Notes under the pieces: generated by a model
What the model was told of the DNA's origin: nothing
The model's database searches: none
The model's input: the letters and a program-made list of their open reading frames with translations, nothing else
Shown: piece after piece, positions 12,600-25,257 of the stretch
Numbering within the stretch: the stretch's first letter is position 1
Layout of the letters: each line of letters opens with the position of its first letter
Assembly: GCA_008973525.1 (NCBI GenBank)
Contig: WACJ01000124.1
Span: 2,108,001 to 2,172,000, forward strand
Length of the DNA: 64,000 bases
Source of the DNA: Stenopsyche tienmushanensis
Taxonomy: Eukaryota > Arthropoda > Insecta > Trichoptera > Stenopsychidae
Direction of reading: 5' to 3'
Translations under genes and position numbers: made by a program

Positions 12600-15508
12600 T
12601 GCGAGGCAAAAATCACAAAGAGAGTAAGATTGTAAAATGGACCCGAGGTAATAAGAGCTTGATTACTAAAACTAACCTGTATGATAGGATGATCGCGTAT
12701 TTGCGAACGAATTCCAGTGATTCAGAAAGACCACTCTTGTACGTTGGCAGGGTTTAGACAAAAACTTAAATGCCTCTCATTTCCACAGAATCACAAATGA
12801 TAAACATTAATTTTTAAATATCATCAATTGCATTGAATAAAACTATGTCTTAATAATGTCCTTGCGATACATAACCATGGTTAATCCTAATTTTGTAATA
12901 ATCAAATATTTCTTTTGTCAAGATGTTTTTAGGTAGATAAACATTCTTACGTTTATATCTAAATTAAAAAGATAATGAAAGCTTTCATAGGGCAGAATTT
13001 ATGCATGTGATATTATTCTTATCTTTGAATAAATTTCAATAGTTCATTAAAATTTTATAACTTTTCAGAGATTTATTAACACAATGCTAAATAATATCTG
13101 AGATAATAAAATTATATATTTTCAATTGAGTATATTTTATTATATTGTGTGTAACAAAAATAATTGTCGTCTTCCAAAGTGGGCTATCGTCCATCATTTG
13201 CATATTGAAATTATGATGTTATTTTCGGTCCTATTTTGATTTCTTCATTTATTTGCATTTCGGGCTTATTTCAAATTCATAAATTCGAGTCCAGACAGAA
13301 AAAATAATAAAAAGCCTTCGATACCAAATTAATGCGAGACCGACACACGTGAATCGTCTGCCTGGGGACGCAGGTTAAAGTGTTCCGAAAAACACAGCAA
13401 AGGACTCGGTAATGAAGCAGGACTATTTTATTTTTCCTGTCGCTAGTCTGTCTCCTGAATACGTAATCGATAGAGCCTTGTATTTTATTTTCCACCCCCT
13501 TTTTGTTTGTCTCATTCCGGTTCGAAGAAAACAAACTCTGAATCTGGAGGTTCCTTTTTTCCCATTTGTTCTATTGAATTTTCTTTTGAGAGTTATACGT
13601 CTCGAGAATGCTTAAGAGGAACTTTGAGAGTTGTTTGAAGACGCGACCTTTGGAAACTGATCCCGAAGACAACGCATTCTTAATGTATACTTGCGGAAGT
13701 TTAGGGAATCAATAGATCGTTCCTTTCAAATATAAATTTGTATAATATTGGAAGCATATTTTCGTCCAAAATCATCGAATTTAAATTCGCTTTGAAATTT
13801 AGTTTTGAAGATGTTTGTGATTTTCCATTAGAAGCTTATGCAATCAGGCTTTACAAGGGTGCAGGCGAATTCACAATGGTGCTTAAAGCCTCAACTATGA
13901 TAAAGGATACCCCTGTGGGCCTTACGGTGGTAACATATAAACCGAGCAAGGAAGACTAACGTGATCTACATTAAAATATTTCATCTACCAAGCTCAATGC
14001 ATGCATCTGCATTTAAAGTGCAATGAACCCATTCATGTGGTACCATTAAAGTATCATATTCACCTAGCTATTAAATTATTATCTCTGATATACACACCAT
14101 ACCTAGAAACAATTCATGTGGCCCCTATGTGGCTTTGTTTTAAAACGACAATTAAACTTAACAAATCATCTATTAATGATTCATTAATATAATGGTATCA
14201 ATATAGTTTGCAAATACTATTTAACAAAAGATTCTTGTTTTGCATTTAAGAACAAATTTCATCCATCATGCTGAATCTTCAAATTATTACGATACACCGT
14301 GCTAATTTGTCATCAACAATGATGAATATGAATGCAGGTCTACTCCAGGGAGCCTTTGGTACTTATTCAGATGGATCTGAAGGGCTTTGTACTCATTTGT
14401 CCTATAGCATAGTTGAGTGGGTTGTCGCTAATGGCGAGGGAGGACCTCCATGCGGCGGACATCAGTGAGATTAATCGCCAACATGGAGATCACTTAATAT
14501 ACTGACAAAATATATTCATTAAGATTACAATTTTCAATTAATAATGTTCAAGTCTCAGCGGGATATAATTTCAGGTCGTTGGCATGGAAGAAAGACGAAT
14601 TTATAGACTCTCAGATTCAATGAAAACGCTAAACATATTGTCCGTCTAACTAAACATATTTTTAAAAGATTGATAGCTTTTGATTGCCATATTAATTGCT
14701 AATCTGACAAAAAATACTATACGAAGGTTTGGGGACATATTGCGCTCTTTTACTAGGAAATAAAATAATTAATCACCCCAAAGAGAAACATGAGAATCGC
14801 ATCGCGTTGACGTTGCTGTCATTTACTACAATAATCAATTACATCGTACAAGCGCTCTTTATAGCCTCCACTAAAAGCAACTGAAAGGTTTGCACTCATA
14901 AATTAAAAGACAATTAATCCAAAATAATAATAAAAGTCACTATTATTACCATATATAAACGAAAACGACATTGAAATAGATTTTATTTTGAAAATAAGTT
15001 TCAAGTTGTTTATATTGCAAGAAGAAATCATTTAACAACCGACTAACAGCATCGACAGCGGGAGCTTTGAGCTGAAATTGAATAAAATACATCAATCACT
15101 CTGCATTTGTATGCAAAAATGTTTACAAAAATCTTGGTCGAATTATAAAAAACACAATAAATGACTTCTGCATTATAAATAATATTTTTTCCTCAAAACC
15201 ACCAATTAATAACTTTGATGAAACATATTGAAACCTGGAATTTAAATTCATACTATATTAAAATCACAGATGGCAAAATTGTGAAAAAAATCTAAGACAA
15301 CATGCAAGATCAAAGATATATCCTTTTTATATTTGTCTTGTAAAATCGGACATTACATATGAAAATTCTAATATTTTAGTAAATTTTTTTTTGGGTGATA
15401 AAAACCATAAAACTCTAGCAAAATGATCATCAAACGCTACTAATTTAATATTTATATTATATTTCTATGCTTTTATCTGTGCTGTATATAAAGCACGAGC
15501 GAGCAAAA
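12600..15508. other. Non-coding stretch with GC-richer islands
   Basis: No gene is recognised. A 52-codon plus-strand frame from 12599 (MRGKNHKESK start) is open but has no recognisable domain. GC-richer islands lie at about 13290-13720 and 14330-14480. The 73-codon frame at 13738-13959 and the 66-codon frame at 14268-14468 match nothing I know. Confidence 0.5.
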
Positions 15509-15960
15509 TTAATATGAGAAAGCAACTGTCAGAGTTTTATTGAAAATTCTAAATACAAGAGAAAAATAATGCTGTTGCGATAGAATTTGTTCAATGAAGC
15601 TTCCTTCAGCATTAATCATTGCTTTCAGACTATTTTGAAAACGACGCGTTTTAGAACTTCAGGAGATAAGTCTTGAAATGCCTGCTAGATCCAGCTCACA
15701 CTTTAAGGATGTAACATAGTAAAAAAAGTTATCCTTGAGCCATTTCTGAGTTTTCCTGATCATATGTGCTGGTGAAGAATCTTATTGGAACATGTTTGAT
15801 CTTTCCTCAGGAACTTCTTCAACCCAAGATTTATTTATTCTTACCAAAACGCTTTGGTATAAATTCGATTCTCTCTCGGACATACTTGAAATGTATTGAG
15901 GAAGCATAATATGCTAGTCACTACTATCACCACCGAAAACTATTATGTAGTGAGAAAACT
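15509..15960 (-). pseudogene. Tc1-type transposase relic, C-terminal half
   Basis: One minus-strand frame runs from about 15960 down to a stop at 15509-15511 with only three stops inside. It reads, in order, IIVFGGDSSD, a stop, HIMLPQYISS, SNLYQSVLVRINKSWVEEV, FQ-stop-DSSPAHMIRKTQKWLKDNF, and finally SLKAMINAEGSFIEQ. The QDSAPAH block carries the second catalytic Asp of Tc1-family DDE transposases, and the closing block matches the family C-terminus (RLKAVIxAxGGxIE). The WPPNSPDLNPLD block that holds the third acidic residue has been deleted between NFFYYVTS and the C-terminal part. A single dominant frame suggests that it decayed mainly by substitution. Terminal repeats were not identified. 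Confidence 0.85.
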
Positions 15961-17442
15961 TTTGAATGGAGGGTTATTATTAATAAGGTGTTGCAGATTT
16001 CAAATTAAATTATTACCCCTTACCCTCTATTCCGATCAATCTTGTATCTATTGAAATGGTTGGTCATTCCGGCACGAATAGATTATCACCTTCTTCACGC
16101 CTGATGCCACTTATAATTATTCACTCTGTTTAAATTTTATATTCTTTGAATTCTTATTAATACGTAAAAATTTGGAAATTAAATCGTGTATCATGTCTGT
16201 ATTATTTTGCTTGAACTTGCGAAAATTCGATTAGCCTATCCTGTGTCTGTAAATTGTTCAAATATATGCGATACTATTTGCTTAGAAACTGAACAAAAGC
16301 TTATTTTAATGGAGAACATAGTTTCATTGAAATTTGAAGAGCAGAAAACCTTCAATAAAAGCATCGATAATTATTTTAAAAGCATTTCAGTTAAATAAGC
16401 GTAGTAAGCCAATTACAGTGTATTAATTCTTTGTCATTAACTCCCATTTTATTGCCATAATAGACATTGGAGAAATTATTTTCGAATATTCTTATTGTAG
16501 TCAATATTTGTCCCCTTGTATATATTATTTGTTTTGATTTAAAATTTTGCAAGTGATGCTGAGACAAGAGTTTGATAAATTCAGGAAAAATTGGTGCCAT
16601 ACTCACAAATAATACATTACAAAAATAATAGTTTAAAAAATATATTTTATCTAGAATCATAGAATTAATTATATCAAGCCGTTTTTATATATTTTCGTCG
16701 AGTATTCTCTGTTGTACATGTAGGTATTTAAAATTACAGTTCTTGTTATTTTATTATCCTTAGAATGAGGGTCTGCGTTCGCTTCGCCAGTACAGATAAT
16801 AAATGGATTCAACATATTGTACTTGACCAAAGACAAATAGAAAACAAGCAATATTACTTTAGTTTCATTGCCTTGTAAATAAAATATATATTATATGGTT
16901 CGAATCCTATGGATACATTCACGACACAAAGTGCATAGCTTCGAGTAATCAAGGGCATGATATCACGAAATAACGTTCCGCTCATATGTTGCGTGCTAAC
17001 AAAAGAATTGAATTCTGAGTAAAATACGACAGAATATGCCAGTACAAAGAGAATCCCTGAGCGCGACAACCATCCACTCTTATTTCAGATGAAATTGGTA
17101 ATATCTGTCCAAGTGAAAGTCTGTGTAATATCGTGATAAAAGCCAAACAACACCATAACATTGTGTAGCTGCACATGGCCGTTCTAATATTTAAGACGAA
17201 TATTACGATGTGAAAAAGGCACATTTCATGTCACGTGCGACGCAATCTCCTACCCTTATGAGACATTTAAAGCAGGGCACGTGGACCACCATGCCCCCTG
17301 CTAATAACTTGATGATGGGGTGCTGAACTTTGTCCAAATTATGACGTCACTTCATTTATTTTTGACGATTTTAAAAACCACGAAATGAGTGTTCACTCTT
17401 ATTAAATGTATCACTCTTTTTAAATATCCATTTACTCGTATG
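15961..17442. other. AT-rich non-coding DNA
   Basis: No gene is recognised. The bases just upstream of the Tc1 relic (to about 16010, minus strand) may still belong to it but are too decayed to align. A tRNA T-arm-like string, GGTTCGAATCC, occurs at about 16896, but no acceptor stem or A box can be fitted around it. A GC-richer patch lies at about 17230-17330. Confidence 0.5.
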
Positions 17443-17925
17443 TAGGGAATCCAATCCCGAGCCAAAATTTCGATCCCGGGATTTTGGGCTTGCATTTGAC
17501 TATCCCAGGATCAGTCCCGGGATCCCAGGATTGGGATTTTCAGGAGGATGGTTTAAAAAATTACAATGATAAATTTGATCAAAAAATACTAATAAGTCTA
17601 TTTGTTTAATATAAAAAATAAGTTGAAGGCGAAAGAATTTTATTTATTTAAGAAACGATAAAAATAGATAAATAAAAGACTAAAAAATTCAAATATTAGA
17701 AGTAACATAGTCTGGATCTGATTTTGGAAGCCAGGCAACTTGCTGCTGAAAATGCACACTCAGCCTCCACACTCATTGGAGGTATCGTCATCAGATATTT
17801 AAATGTTAGTTCGAGTTGATGTCCGCATGAGCCCCCATTTTCCTATAACACCATCAATGTGACTGATAAAATTTCTTTCTGCTGAGACACGGATTAAAAC
17901 TCGCAAAATTCCCGATTTCCCGACA
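17443..17925 (-). mobile_element. hAT element remnant with transposase C-terminus
   Basis: The left boundary shows TAGGGAATCCAATCCCGA followed by repeats of the GATCCCGGGATTTTGGG type (17490-17530 region). A related string in opposite orientation, CAAAATTCCCGATTTCCCGAC, lies at about 17904-17924. Between them is the C-terminal coding part of a hAT transposase on the minus strand (separate entry). The subterminal inverted strings suggest an internally deleted copy. An exact 8-bp target duplication was not found, so the boundaries are approximate. Confidence 0.65.
17696..17838 (-). pseudogene. hAT transposase C-terminal (dimerisation) domain fragment
   Basis: The minus strand reads GGSCGHQLELTFKYLMTIPP, then MSVEAECAFSAASC and LASKIRSRLCYF, ending in a stop at 17696-17698. 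The LxIPxxSVEAERxFSAA block is the diagnostic hAT C-terminal dimerisation motif; Arg after VEAE is Cys here. About 46 codons are open, and the frame upstream is closed by a stop at about 17839. The DDE catalytic core, BED zinc finger and insertion domain are all absent. It is a non-functional end piece. Confidence 0.9.
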
Positions 17926-20312
17926 AATTGTTTATTTTCGTCGCTGATACTTCACAAAAATTCAAAAATACGCTAATACAAAAATTCTGAACTTCGTATA
18001 TATTTTATTTCATATCGATATTCCCATTATTAGAGTCAAGGTGTAGTAAATACATCACCGGTAGGGAAAGGCTAATATAAAAATTTGAAAAACTTATATG
18101 CACTGTATATATGTATATATGAATGATAAAAATGTTTATGGCAACTTATAAAGAAAATTAAAAAAAAAACAGCTTCTATTGATTTTAATATTTAGATGTG
18201 TTAAAATAAGTGTATTAACATTTAATGGTAACCAAATTCTATGCAGGAAAGGACTTCAAAAGATATCATATTTACTGACAAATGTTGAAGAAATCCACCC
18301 TCTAATTTTATTTGCATGAACGTTTTAAATCACCCTTCAAATAACTTACAGATAGGGCGATATTTTTTTCTTATTTTTAACGAGTTATTTTATAAATATT
18401 TGATCATCTGCTCACAAAACCTTATATTAATAATTTTATTCAAATTATCTAGAATCCATGAGTTGCTTTTCTACCTGTAAGTCAAACAAATCCAATTGAT
18501 CACTCAAATCATAATGGATGCGAGTTGTGTTGTAAATCCCTTAGTACGTCCCTCGGGAGCCCATTTTGGCACGGTCCGCTCACCTCAGAGGGCCACGCAG
18601 AATAAACAATCTACTGCAATTACATTGATAAGTTGTGGGATTTGCCTTGGGGAATATTCTCAAAAGATCAGTCAGGACAAGCTGTCTACTTCCACGTACG
18701 TCGTATTATCTCATATGAGATACGTTTACTTTGGACTCGAATAAACGACAGCGCCAACTGGAAGTAAATAAATCGGAATGAATCCCTATTAGATTAGTGC
18801 TCATTTTATCAATCAGGCTCAGAAAACAGATGCAAAAATCGGATTTTATGTTTGACGATCATCAGCGAAATTACGCTATTGCTCATTCCAAAGCCGGATT
18901 ACAAAATACTACATCGCAAATATTTTCGAGTCGACGGATGTCAAACCTCATTTCGAGTTGCAAACTCCACAAAACGTCAAAATTAAATCGAATTATCTCG
19001 TTGTAGCTTAATGCGATGGTGTTGATTGAAAAGAGGGGTGTTCAACCATGAATCGCCTCTTTACTCTTTGTGTTTTATATGTTTTATTTTAGGCTTTTTT
19101 TCGTCGTAAAATTCCATATATCGTAAAATTTCTTATGGAAGGCTTTTGACTCGAATTGACCAAGTACTTAAAGAATACCATTTTTCTAAGCAATAAACTT
19201 TATAAGAGCGAGCTTTGAATCACGAACAAAGATATATATGCTCATTCTTATAAAAAAAAGGATTATTATTGATAAAATCGTCTATGACCCTCATTTTTAT
19301 AGTACTTAGTCAACAGTCAAGCAACTCTAAATCTATTGAACTATTGAATAATTCCAAAATTTTCTTTCAATTCAATTAAATTCCATCATAGTACTATTCG
19401 AAAGCTTAGCCCTCTTTAAGATTATCAAGACCCCAAGGGCGATTAGATTTCTGCTCTTCCCTTGGAATTGCTTTTTAGTCCAGTTTTCATGATCAATTCT
19501 CGAAATCAGAGTAAATACGCCGATAGATGGTTGGTGATCAGAATCATTGATATAATACGTTTTTGAATATCGTAAGGCAAAGATTGCAATTGCGAGACTT
19601 AAGAATGTATAGCTTTTCTCTAAATCATAGATAAATCCATTTCAATGTCATCTAAGAGAAAACATCTTCGATATTTTAATATCACCTCTCATTTTATGCA
19701 AATGCATAAAATAATACATTTCTTAAATAAAATTAAAACTAATTTTAACCTGTAAAACCCTAAATAGAAGTTCATTGAAACTAATGCACTACCAATTTGA
19801 ACGGGGAATAAAGCATAAAAAAGATTGCCTTTGATGGTAAAATTAATTTTGTATCAATAATCAAGTTTTTTCAAGGACTGTATGAGAAATTACTTTGAAA
19901 ATTAATCAAATATTAAAAAGATATATCATAATTGATAATAGTATTTATTATTGATAGTTTATTTATTCATAATTGATATATCTACTTTTTCCAAACTCAT
20001 GGAAGTGTTTTCACACGCCCTATATGATCATTATTTATGAAATTTGACAGACACATGTATAATAAACGTTTTCATCGTATAGACTACAATTATTTAATAG
20101 TTTTTTTTTAATGAACACAAAACTATAAAAAGAGTTGGCGAAAACACATATTTTTCTTCAATCGCCTACTATTTTTTTATTTTTTAATATTTCTTCCTAA
20201 TTATAGTCTATACTATACACGATATTATACAAAGTAAAAATATTTTTAAAATGGTGAAGAATATCATCGGTCGACCATCGACATACGTGGCTCCCGGCAT
20301 TCCCACTACCAT
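17926..20312. other. Non-coding stretch
   Basis: Mostly AT-rich, with a GC-richer patch at about 18520-18700 and another at about 18900-19010. Open frames of 82 and 69 codons there (18496-18744, 18797-19006) match no known family. An ACAGCGCCAAC string at about 18748 is one of several GGCGCTGT occurrences in the window (reverse complement). Confidence 0.5.
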
Positions 20313-20455
20313 ATTTTGTCAAACTTTAAAAAATATTTTTATGTTCAATAAATACCGCCTCATCAACATACTAAATATCAATATTCTATATTTAATCCTT
20401 TTGCACAAAAAAATGTAAAAAAAAACGATATATTTTAGGCCCAACAAGGTAGAAA
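20313..20455 (+). repeat. Dispersed repeat family R, copy 1
   Basis: This segment aligns along its length with 26943-27084 in the same orientation. Shared blocks are CAAACTTTAAAAAATATTTT, TATGTTCAATA, ACTAAATATCAATATTCTAT, a TTTTTGAATT/TTTTGCACA block, AAAAAATGT, and CAACAAGGT(A/G)GAA. About three quarters of positions match by eye, with small indels. No coding sequence or terminal repeat is visible, so the class of element is unknown. Confidence 0.8.
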
Positions 20456-20701
20456 CGTCCCTTAACAAATAAAGTTTTAAAGTTCAAGAGTTCAACAATA
20501 AATATAACTCATAAGTTAGCTAGAGGTTATTTAATAAGGATCAATCTAGAAAAACCTACTGCTGGTTTTATACCTGATGATAGTAATAAATTTAAGCCAG
20601 ACAAAAAAAATAAAAGATCTTTCAGAGTAAAGCAGCGAGGATGATGAGAGTGAGGGAAGAGGAGAATAAATATTTTTTTGTCTATATACATATAGCACAT
20701 C

Positions 20702-20793
20702 ACTCAATAAGTTTGTAGGATTTTTTTTGACGATATTGTGAAAAAAAAGAAGAAAAATATTTAAAGCGAAAAAATCCTACGAATTTATTGAGT
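20702..20793. mobile_element. Short inverted-repeat element (MITE-like hairpin)
   Basis: The left arm ACTCAATAAGTTTGTAGGAT (20702-20721), followed by a T run, faces a right arm that reads on the complement ACTCAATAAATTCGTAGGAT, also followed by T (ending at 20793). Eighteen of 20 bases match. The loop of about 45 bases is AT-rich and non-coding. The end sequence looks like mariner-type repeats, but a TA duplication at the exact borders is not clear, so the superfamily is uncertain. Confidence 0.75.
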
Positions 20794-23700
20794 TTTATGT
20801 TTTATAAGTATATGCTTATTTTTCATTTTATTTGGAATATTTTTTAAAGCTATCTCTCTGTTTTATATCATCTCTGAGTATAAAATATATAATATTAATG
20901 ATTTTCAACTGGTGGACATAAATTAAATGACTGTTTTAAGTTTGTTTATGCCAAATACAAAATATTGTGACTAGAATAAATAGTGTCTATAGAAATGTAT
21001 ATTTTTTTAATATACGTGCATTATATTATAAGCCTTCATTTTTTATGAATATCATATCTTGGGATTTATTTGGGTTCTATAGATCAACATATTGTTAAAA
21101 GAAGATTAAGACTTACGCTTGCATATGGAGCAATAAGCCTCATCATATATGCATTGAATGATCTCCCTCGTATAAAAAGCATATAATACCATAATAATTG
21201 AGAATAAACCTTATGAGAAAATAATATTTGTATTCAATTTCTTAGCCGCGATCGTTTCCTATAGGATAAAGCAATATGGTAAGATCCTGCCGAAGGGTAA
21301 ATTCGCAAATCACCTCGAGGATGGCATCATACATTACGAGGCCGAGAGCTTAACATCTTGACATGCTCATTTCACATGTCGATAGGCTTTCGTTGCTCGT
21401 TGTTATACAACCTTCTCCCCGTTTTACATACTGAGACCGCCTTTCTTCCCGCCTGCTCTCTCGCTTTGCTTCCTGATTGCTACGTAAGGCATGTCATTTT
21501 TTCTATGGACGGTGCTATTTCACCGTTCTTTTAAGGGTGTGCAAAAGAATGAGCGTTCAACTACTCGAGGGCTGCAAGCTGACAAGCCGCATTAAGCGGA
21601 TATCTCTCTTTACGGACTTGGGGAAACATGTAAATAGACATGATTATTCTTCGAAGCCATTACAACTTCCTTTGCTGACGAATACCTAAACGCTTCACTT
21701 CTTTCCGCTTCATGAGATTTTTTTTCATGTCAGACGCGTAAAATTTTGCTTTCATGCAATAAAGACTAATGACATCTAATTCAAGACGAATACTGAGATA
21801 TGGAATATTTATAAATGTATTAATTTATTGACTGAAGGCTAAGGAAATTAACAATTGGTAATCAGAGGGTGCAACATCTGGTAAATGAAGTGGAAGCTCT
21901 AAAACAAGCTTAATTATTCTTAAGTACTAATTTTGCAAAATAAGATCGACCTATATTATTTTGAAGCTTTAATTTGTATTTGACAAAAACTTATTGCCTT
22001 ATTACATTCGCTTTATTTGTTATTTATATGCTACTGATGTGATTGTCTAATTGAGTTGAAATATTTAAAAATATGATATTCCACCATGCACATAGAAAGC
22101 CTTTTATTGTTAATAAAGGTTTAAGGATAAGATCCGACGAAAAGTCCTCAATCCAAATCACAACTCATAGCAAAAATTAAGCAATAGAACAAGACTTTTA
22201 ATAAAACAATGTATATACTTTATTTTAACATAATACATTATGACTCTAATCTATTGTTTCTTATTTTTATTTTTTGCCTTGATCAACACATAATACTTCA
22301 TTTCCAACCCAAAAAGATTTACGTAGAAAATTATGATAATGTAATTTATACTAAATTGTGTCCCGAAAAGGCCACCCTCTCTCTATGTCACCTGTGCTAA
22401 TTCATAACCCAAAAAATAAACTTCCCCTTTGTGAAATCCCACAAAAAATATTATTTAGCACATTAAACAAATTCCACGTCTAGACTTTTTATTTTTTTCA
22501 CTTAGACATTCAGGGTCCTCGGGGTTGTACAGGAAAATTATTTGACGTATTAGCAATAAAATTTCCATAATACACGTATGCAGGAAAAAGCTGAAAACTA
22601 AATGCGCTGAAAGACCACTTTTATTTATGTCTATTTACACTGTAAATCTAATTTTTCCTAAAAAAAAAAGTTACTGCAAAAATAGAAATAATTTTTAACG
22701 TATGTACATATCCATGAAATATACAATGACGACACATTGGAAGATACATCTCAATGGGTTTACATATAAAAAAAATATATTAATACATGACATGAATGTC
22801 TAGACTCTAGACGTTGTCGCAAATATTTTGCGATTGGATTATTTGAAATAAAAGCAATTAAATTTGCATATTACGTCCATAAAAAATAAATCTAAACTAA
22901 TCATTCTATTAACATATGTTATGATAAAAAAAATTATATTGTATATTTTGAGGTATTAAGACACTTATTCTTATTCTAATCCAATAACGACAAATACGTC
23001 ATTGGCGAAGTCTTATTTAGAAGGATTATTTTACTCAAAAACTTCAATCAAAACCATCTATTATTACAATTCGATTCAATATTTCTTTAATTAAGTTCAT
23101 CACATTGAACGTTCTATACAATGACACTTAACGATTTTACATATTTAATTATCACTCTTCGTATTAAGATCGTAAAAGATTTGTAAGGTACTAAAGCTAG
23201 ATAACTCATAAAATTTCTGCTTTAAGATTAGCTGCAACATTGTGCTGCAAAATTGAGTGTTTCATTATATTATGGGATATGAAAATTAAATCATTTTTGT
23301 ACACTTTTTTTAAAGATTTTTTAAATGCTTTTTCTTCTATAAATTTAATAAAATATTTACTGATAAATCGGACAATATGTAATATATTATAAATTGCATA
23401 TCATAAGTTACATTCCTGGCGAACAGTGTTTGAAATACCAAATAAATCTGAGTAAATTCCATTCCGTAATAAATCACTTACAAATCCATTCATTGAATAC
23501 TTCACATGATATTTTAACAAATTTAAATAAACGCACGCATGCGAGGACTCACCCCCTTTTATAAGAGGGAGCGAAGAATTTATCTAGCTAAAGATGTCAT
23601 ACATTATCTGGGTTCATGTTTAAATCAACATTGCAGATTTGACAGCAGGAAGACAAAAGGTGGGTGTGGATGTATATTTTTAAATTTATGTCTTTCCAAA

Positions 23701-24581
23701 GTAGCTGAGACGCTTCGAGGCGCGTACTGCACTCGGCTTTAAGACGGATTTGCATACAATTATCATTTTTGATTCGTATTTTTCTGGCAAGTTACATCCG
23801 AGTCTGAGAAGTCGATGATTGTATAAGTGAAAGCCTCTTAGTCAAGAAGGGTCGAAAGTGATATAGCAAATGTAAGAGGAGGCTTTAAAGATTTACAAAT
23901 GTTCGCAGCGCTGATGATTTATTCACGATTGCTAATTTATAGATAGGGTAAATAAGTATAAAGAAAAAATGCTGTATTTTATATTTAGGAAGGAACGCCA
24001 TAAAGATGGTTATAGATGGGTGGACAAATTTTATACTATTCTAAAAGTTCAGGGCGCACAAAGGCAGTGTCAGATCCTGATGACGTACAACAATATGATA
24101 TTCAGTTATCCTTATTGTTGATGATCTTAACATGCGACTGAGCATAAATTCTGAATGGACCAAATCATAAAAAGGAAATAAAAGTTATCCCTTTCCAGTT
24201 CGTCCCTAGCGATATAATCAGAATGCGTTTTGACGATCGTAAAAATATGGTTTTATGAGCTTCGGTCGACGCTGCCGCCTATCTTTTCGTCATGGAGGAT
24301 TCCATGCCGATGGTTTTATATCCCTGTTCGGGGTTTCGAAATTGTAAATACCCAAGGCGAAGACTATCTGCAACCGTTGTACTTGGTATTCCTAGCGTTC
24401 CTGTTAATGGCGCAACTGCGCCAGTTGCTAAATCTACTCTAATGCGAAATATATTTTCGAAACATAAATAAAACAACTACGATGTCTTAAAGTGAATATA
24501 TTCTCTAATTTCAAAAACTCTTTGTTGCTAATTTCATTTTAAAAAAATCACATTTATATGGGTTCAAAACACCCATTACGC
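20794..24581. other. Non-coding stretch with three GC-richer islands
   Basis: No gene is recognised. Islands lie at about 21240-21720, 23540-23900 and 24190-24450, separated by strongly AT-rich DNA. Frames of 60-70 codons inside the islands have no recognisable motifs. Confidence 0.5.
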
Positions 24582-24774
24582 CAGGGCTTCGAGTCGTTAT
24601 TTTTTTCATTTCGGTTTTGATTTCGGTTATGTTCCTAACATTTATATCATTTTGGTTACGGTTTTCGTTCCGGCAAAAATACTGGTTTTACCGATTATCG
24701 ATTTTCGGTTTGGTTCCGTTTTGAAGCCCTTGAAACCAAAACCTATATGAAAAAAATAACGGTTCGAAGCCATA
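24582..24774. mobile_element. MITE with 25-bp inverted ends (family T, copy 1)
   Basis: The inner left arm, 24585-24609 (GGCTTCGAGTCGTTATTTTT and on), and the right arm, 24747-24771, are inverted repeats matching at 23 of 25 positions. The outer left bases are CAG, as in hAT ends; the matching CTG at the right is not preserved. The interior is built from repeated CGGTTTT/TTTCGGTT strings and has no coding potential. A second end-like string, GAAGCCCTTG, occurs inside at about 24723. A related internal fragment lies at 47757-47845. Confidence 0.8.
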
Positions 24775-25036
24775 TTATTTTTACAGGAACTCATGTAGCA
24801 TGGGCTCTTCCAGCAGTTGGTATGGCCTTAGAGATGGTGAAGGGGGGAGATATAGTAAATTAAAAATATGTCATAATCATTGTCCGAAATCTTTTCATCG
24901 CTGATCTTGGTCATGCTTAAAAAATAGACTAATGGGCATTGAATAATCGCACCTGAGTCTCTCTTCTTTAAAAATCCTATTACCTTTTCTAAATAAAACA
25001 GCTATTTTTTAACATTGTTTTTGATCTCCATTCACC

Positions 25037-25257
25037 CTCTAGCGCAGTGCTTCCTAACCTTTTCAGTATGGTTACCCCTATGGCCCATCAGGGAAACTGA
25101 TTTTACCCCTCTTTAAAATTTGTGCTCAACAACATGGCGCTGATCTACCATTTTATTGTCTACATACCAAAAATTACCAGCATGATTACCCCCACAGAAC
25201 ACCTGTTTTACCCCTGCAGGGGTAATTCCCCCTAGGTTAGGAACCACTGCTCTAGCG
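25037..25257. mobile_element. 205-bp hAT MITE with intact 8-bp target duplication
   Basis: The element runs 25045-25249. Its ends CAGTGCTTCCTAACCT (25045-25060) and, on the complement, CAGTGGTTCCTAACCT (25234-25249) match at 15 of 16 bases. It is flanked on both sides by the exact 8-mer CTCTAGCG (25037-25044 and 25250-25257). An 8-bp duplication close to the nTCTAGAn preference is the hallmark of hAT insertion. The body holds several TACCCC/GGGGTA strings and no coding capacity. The near-perfect ends and perfect duplication mark it as one of the youngest insertions here. Confidence 0.93.

Noticed and set aside
16890..16910. GGTTCGAATCC, a tRNA T-arm-like string
   Set aside because: No acceptor stem, D arm or A box can be fitted at tRNA spacing; a chance match in AT-rich DNA is likely.
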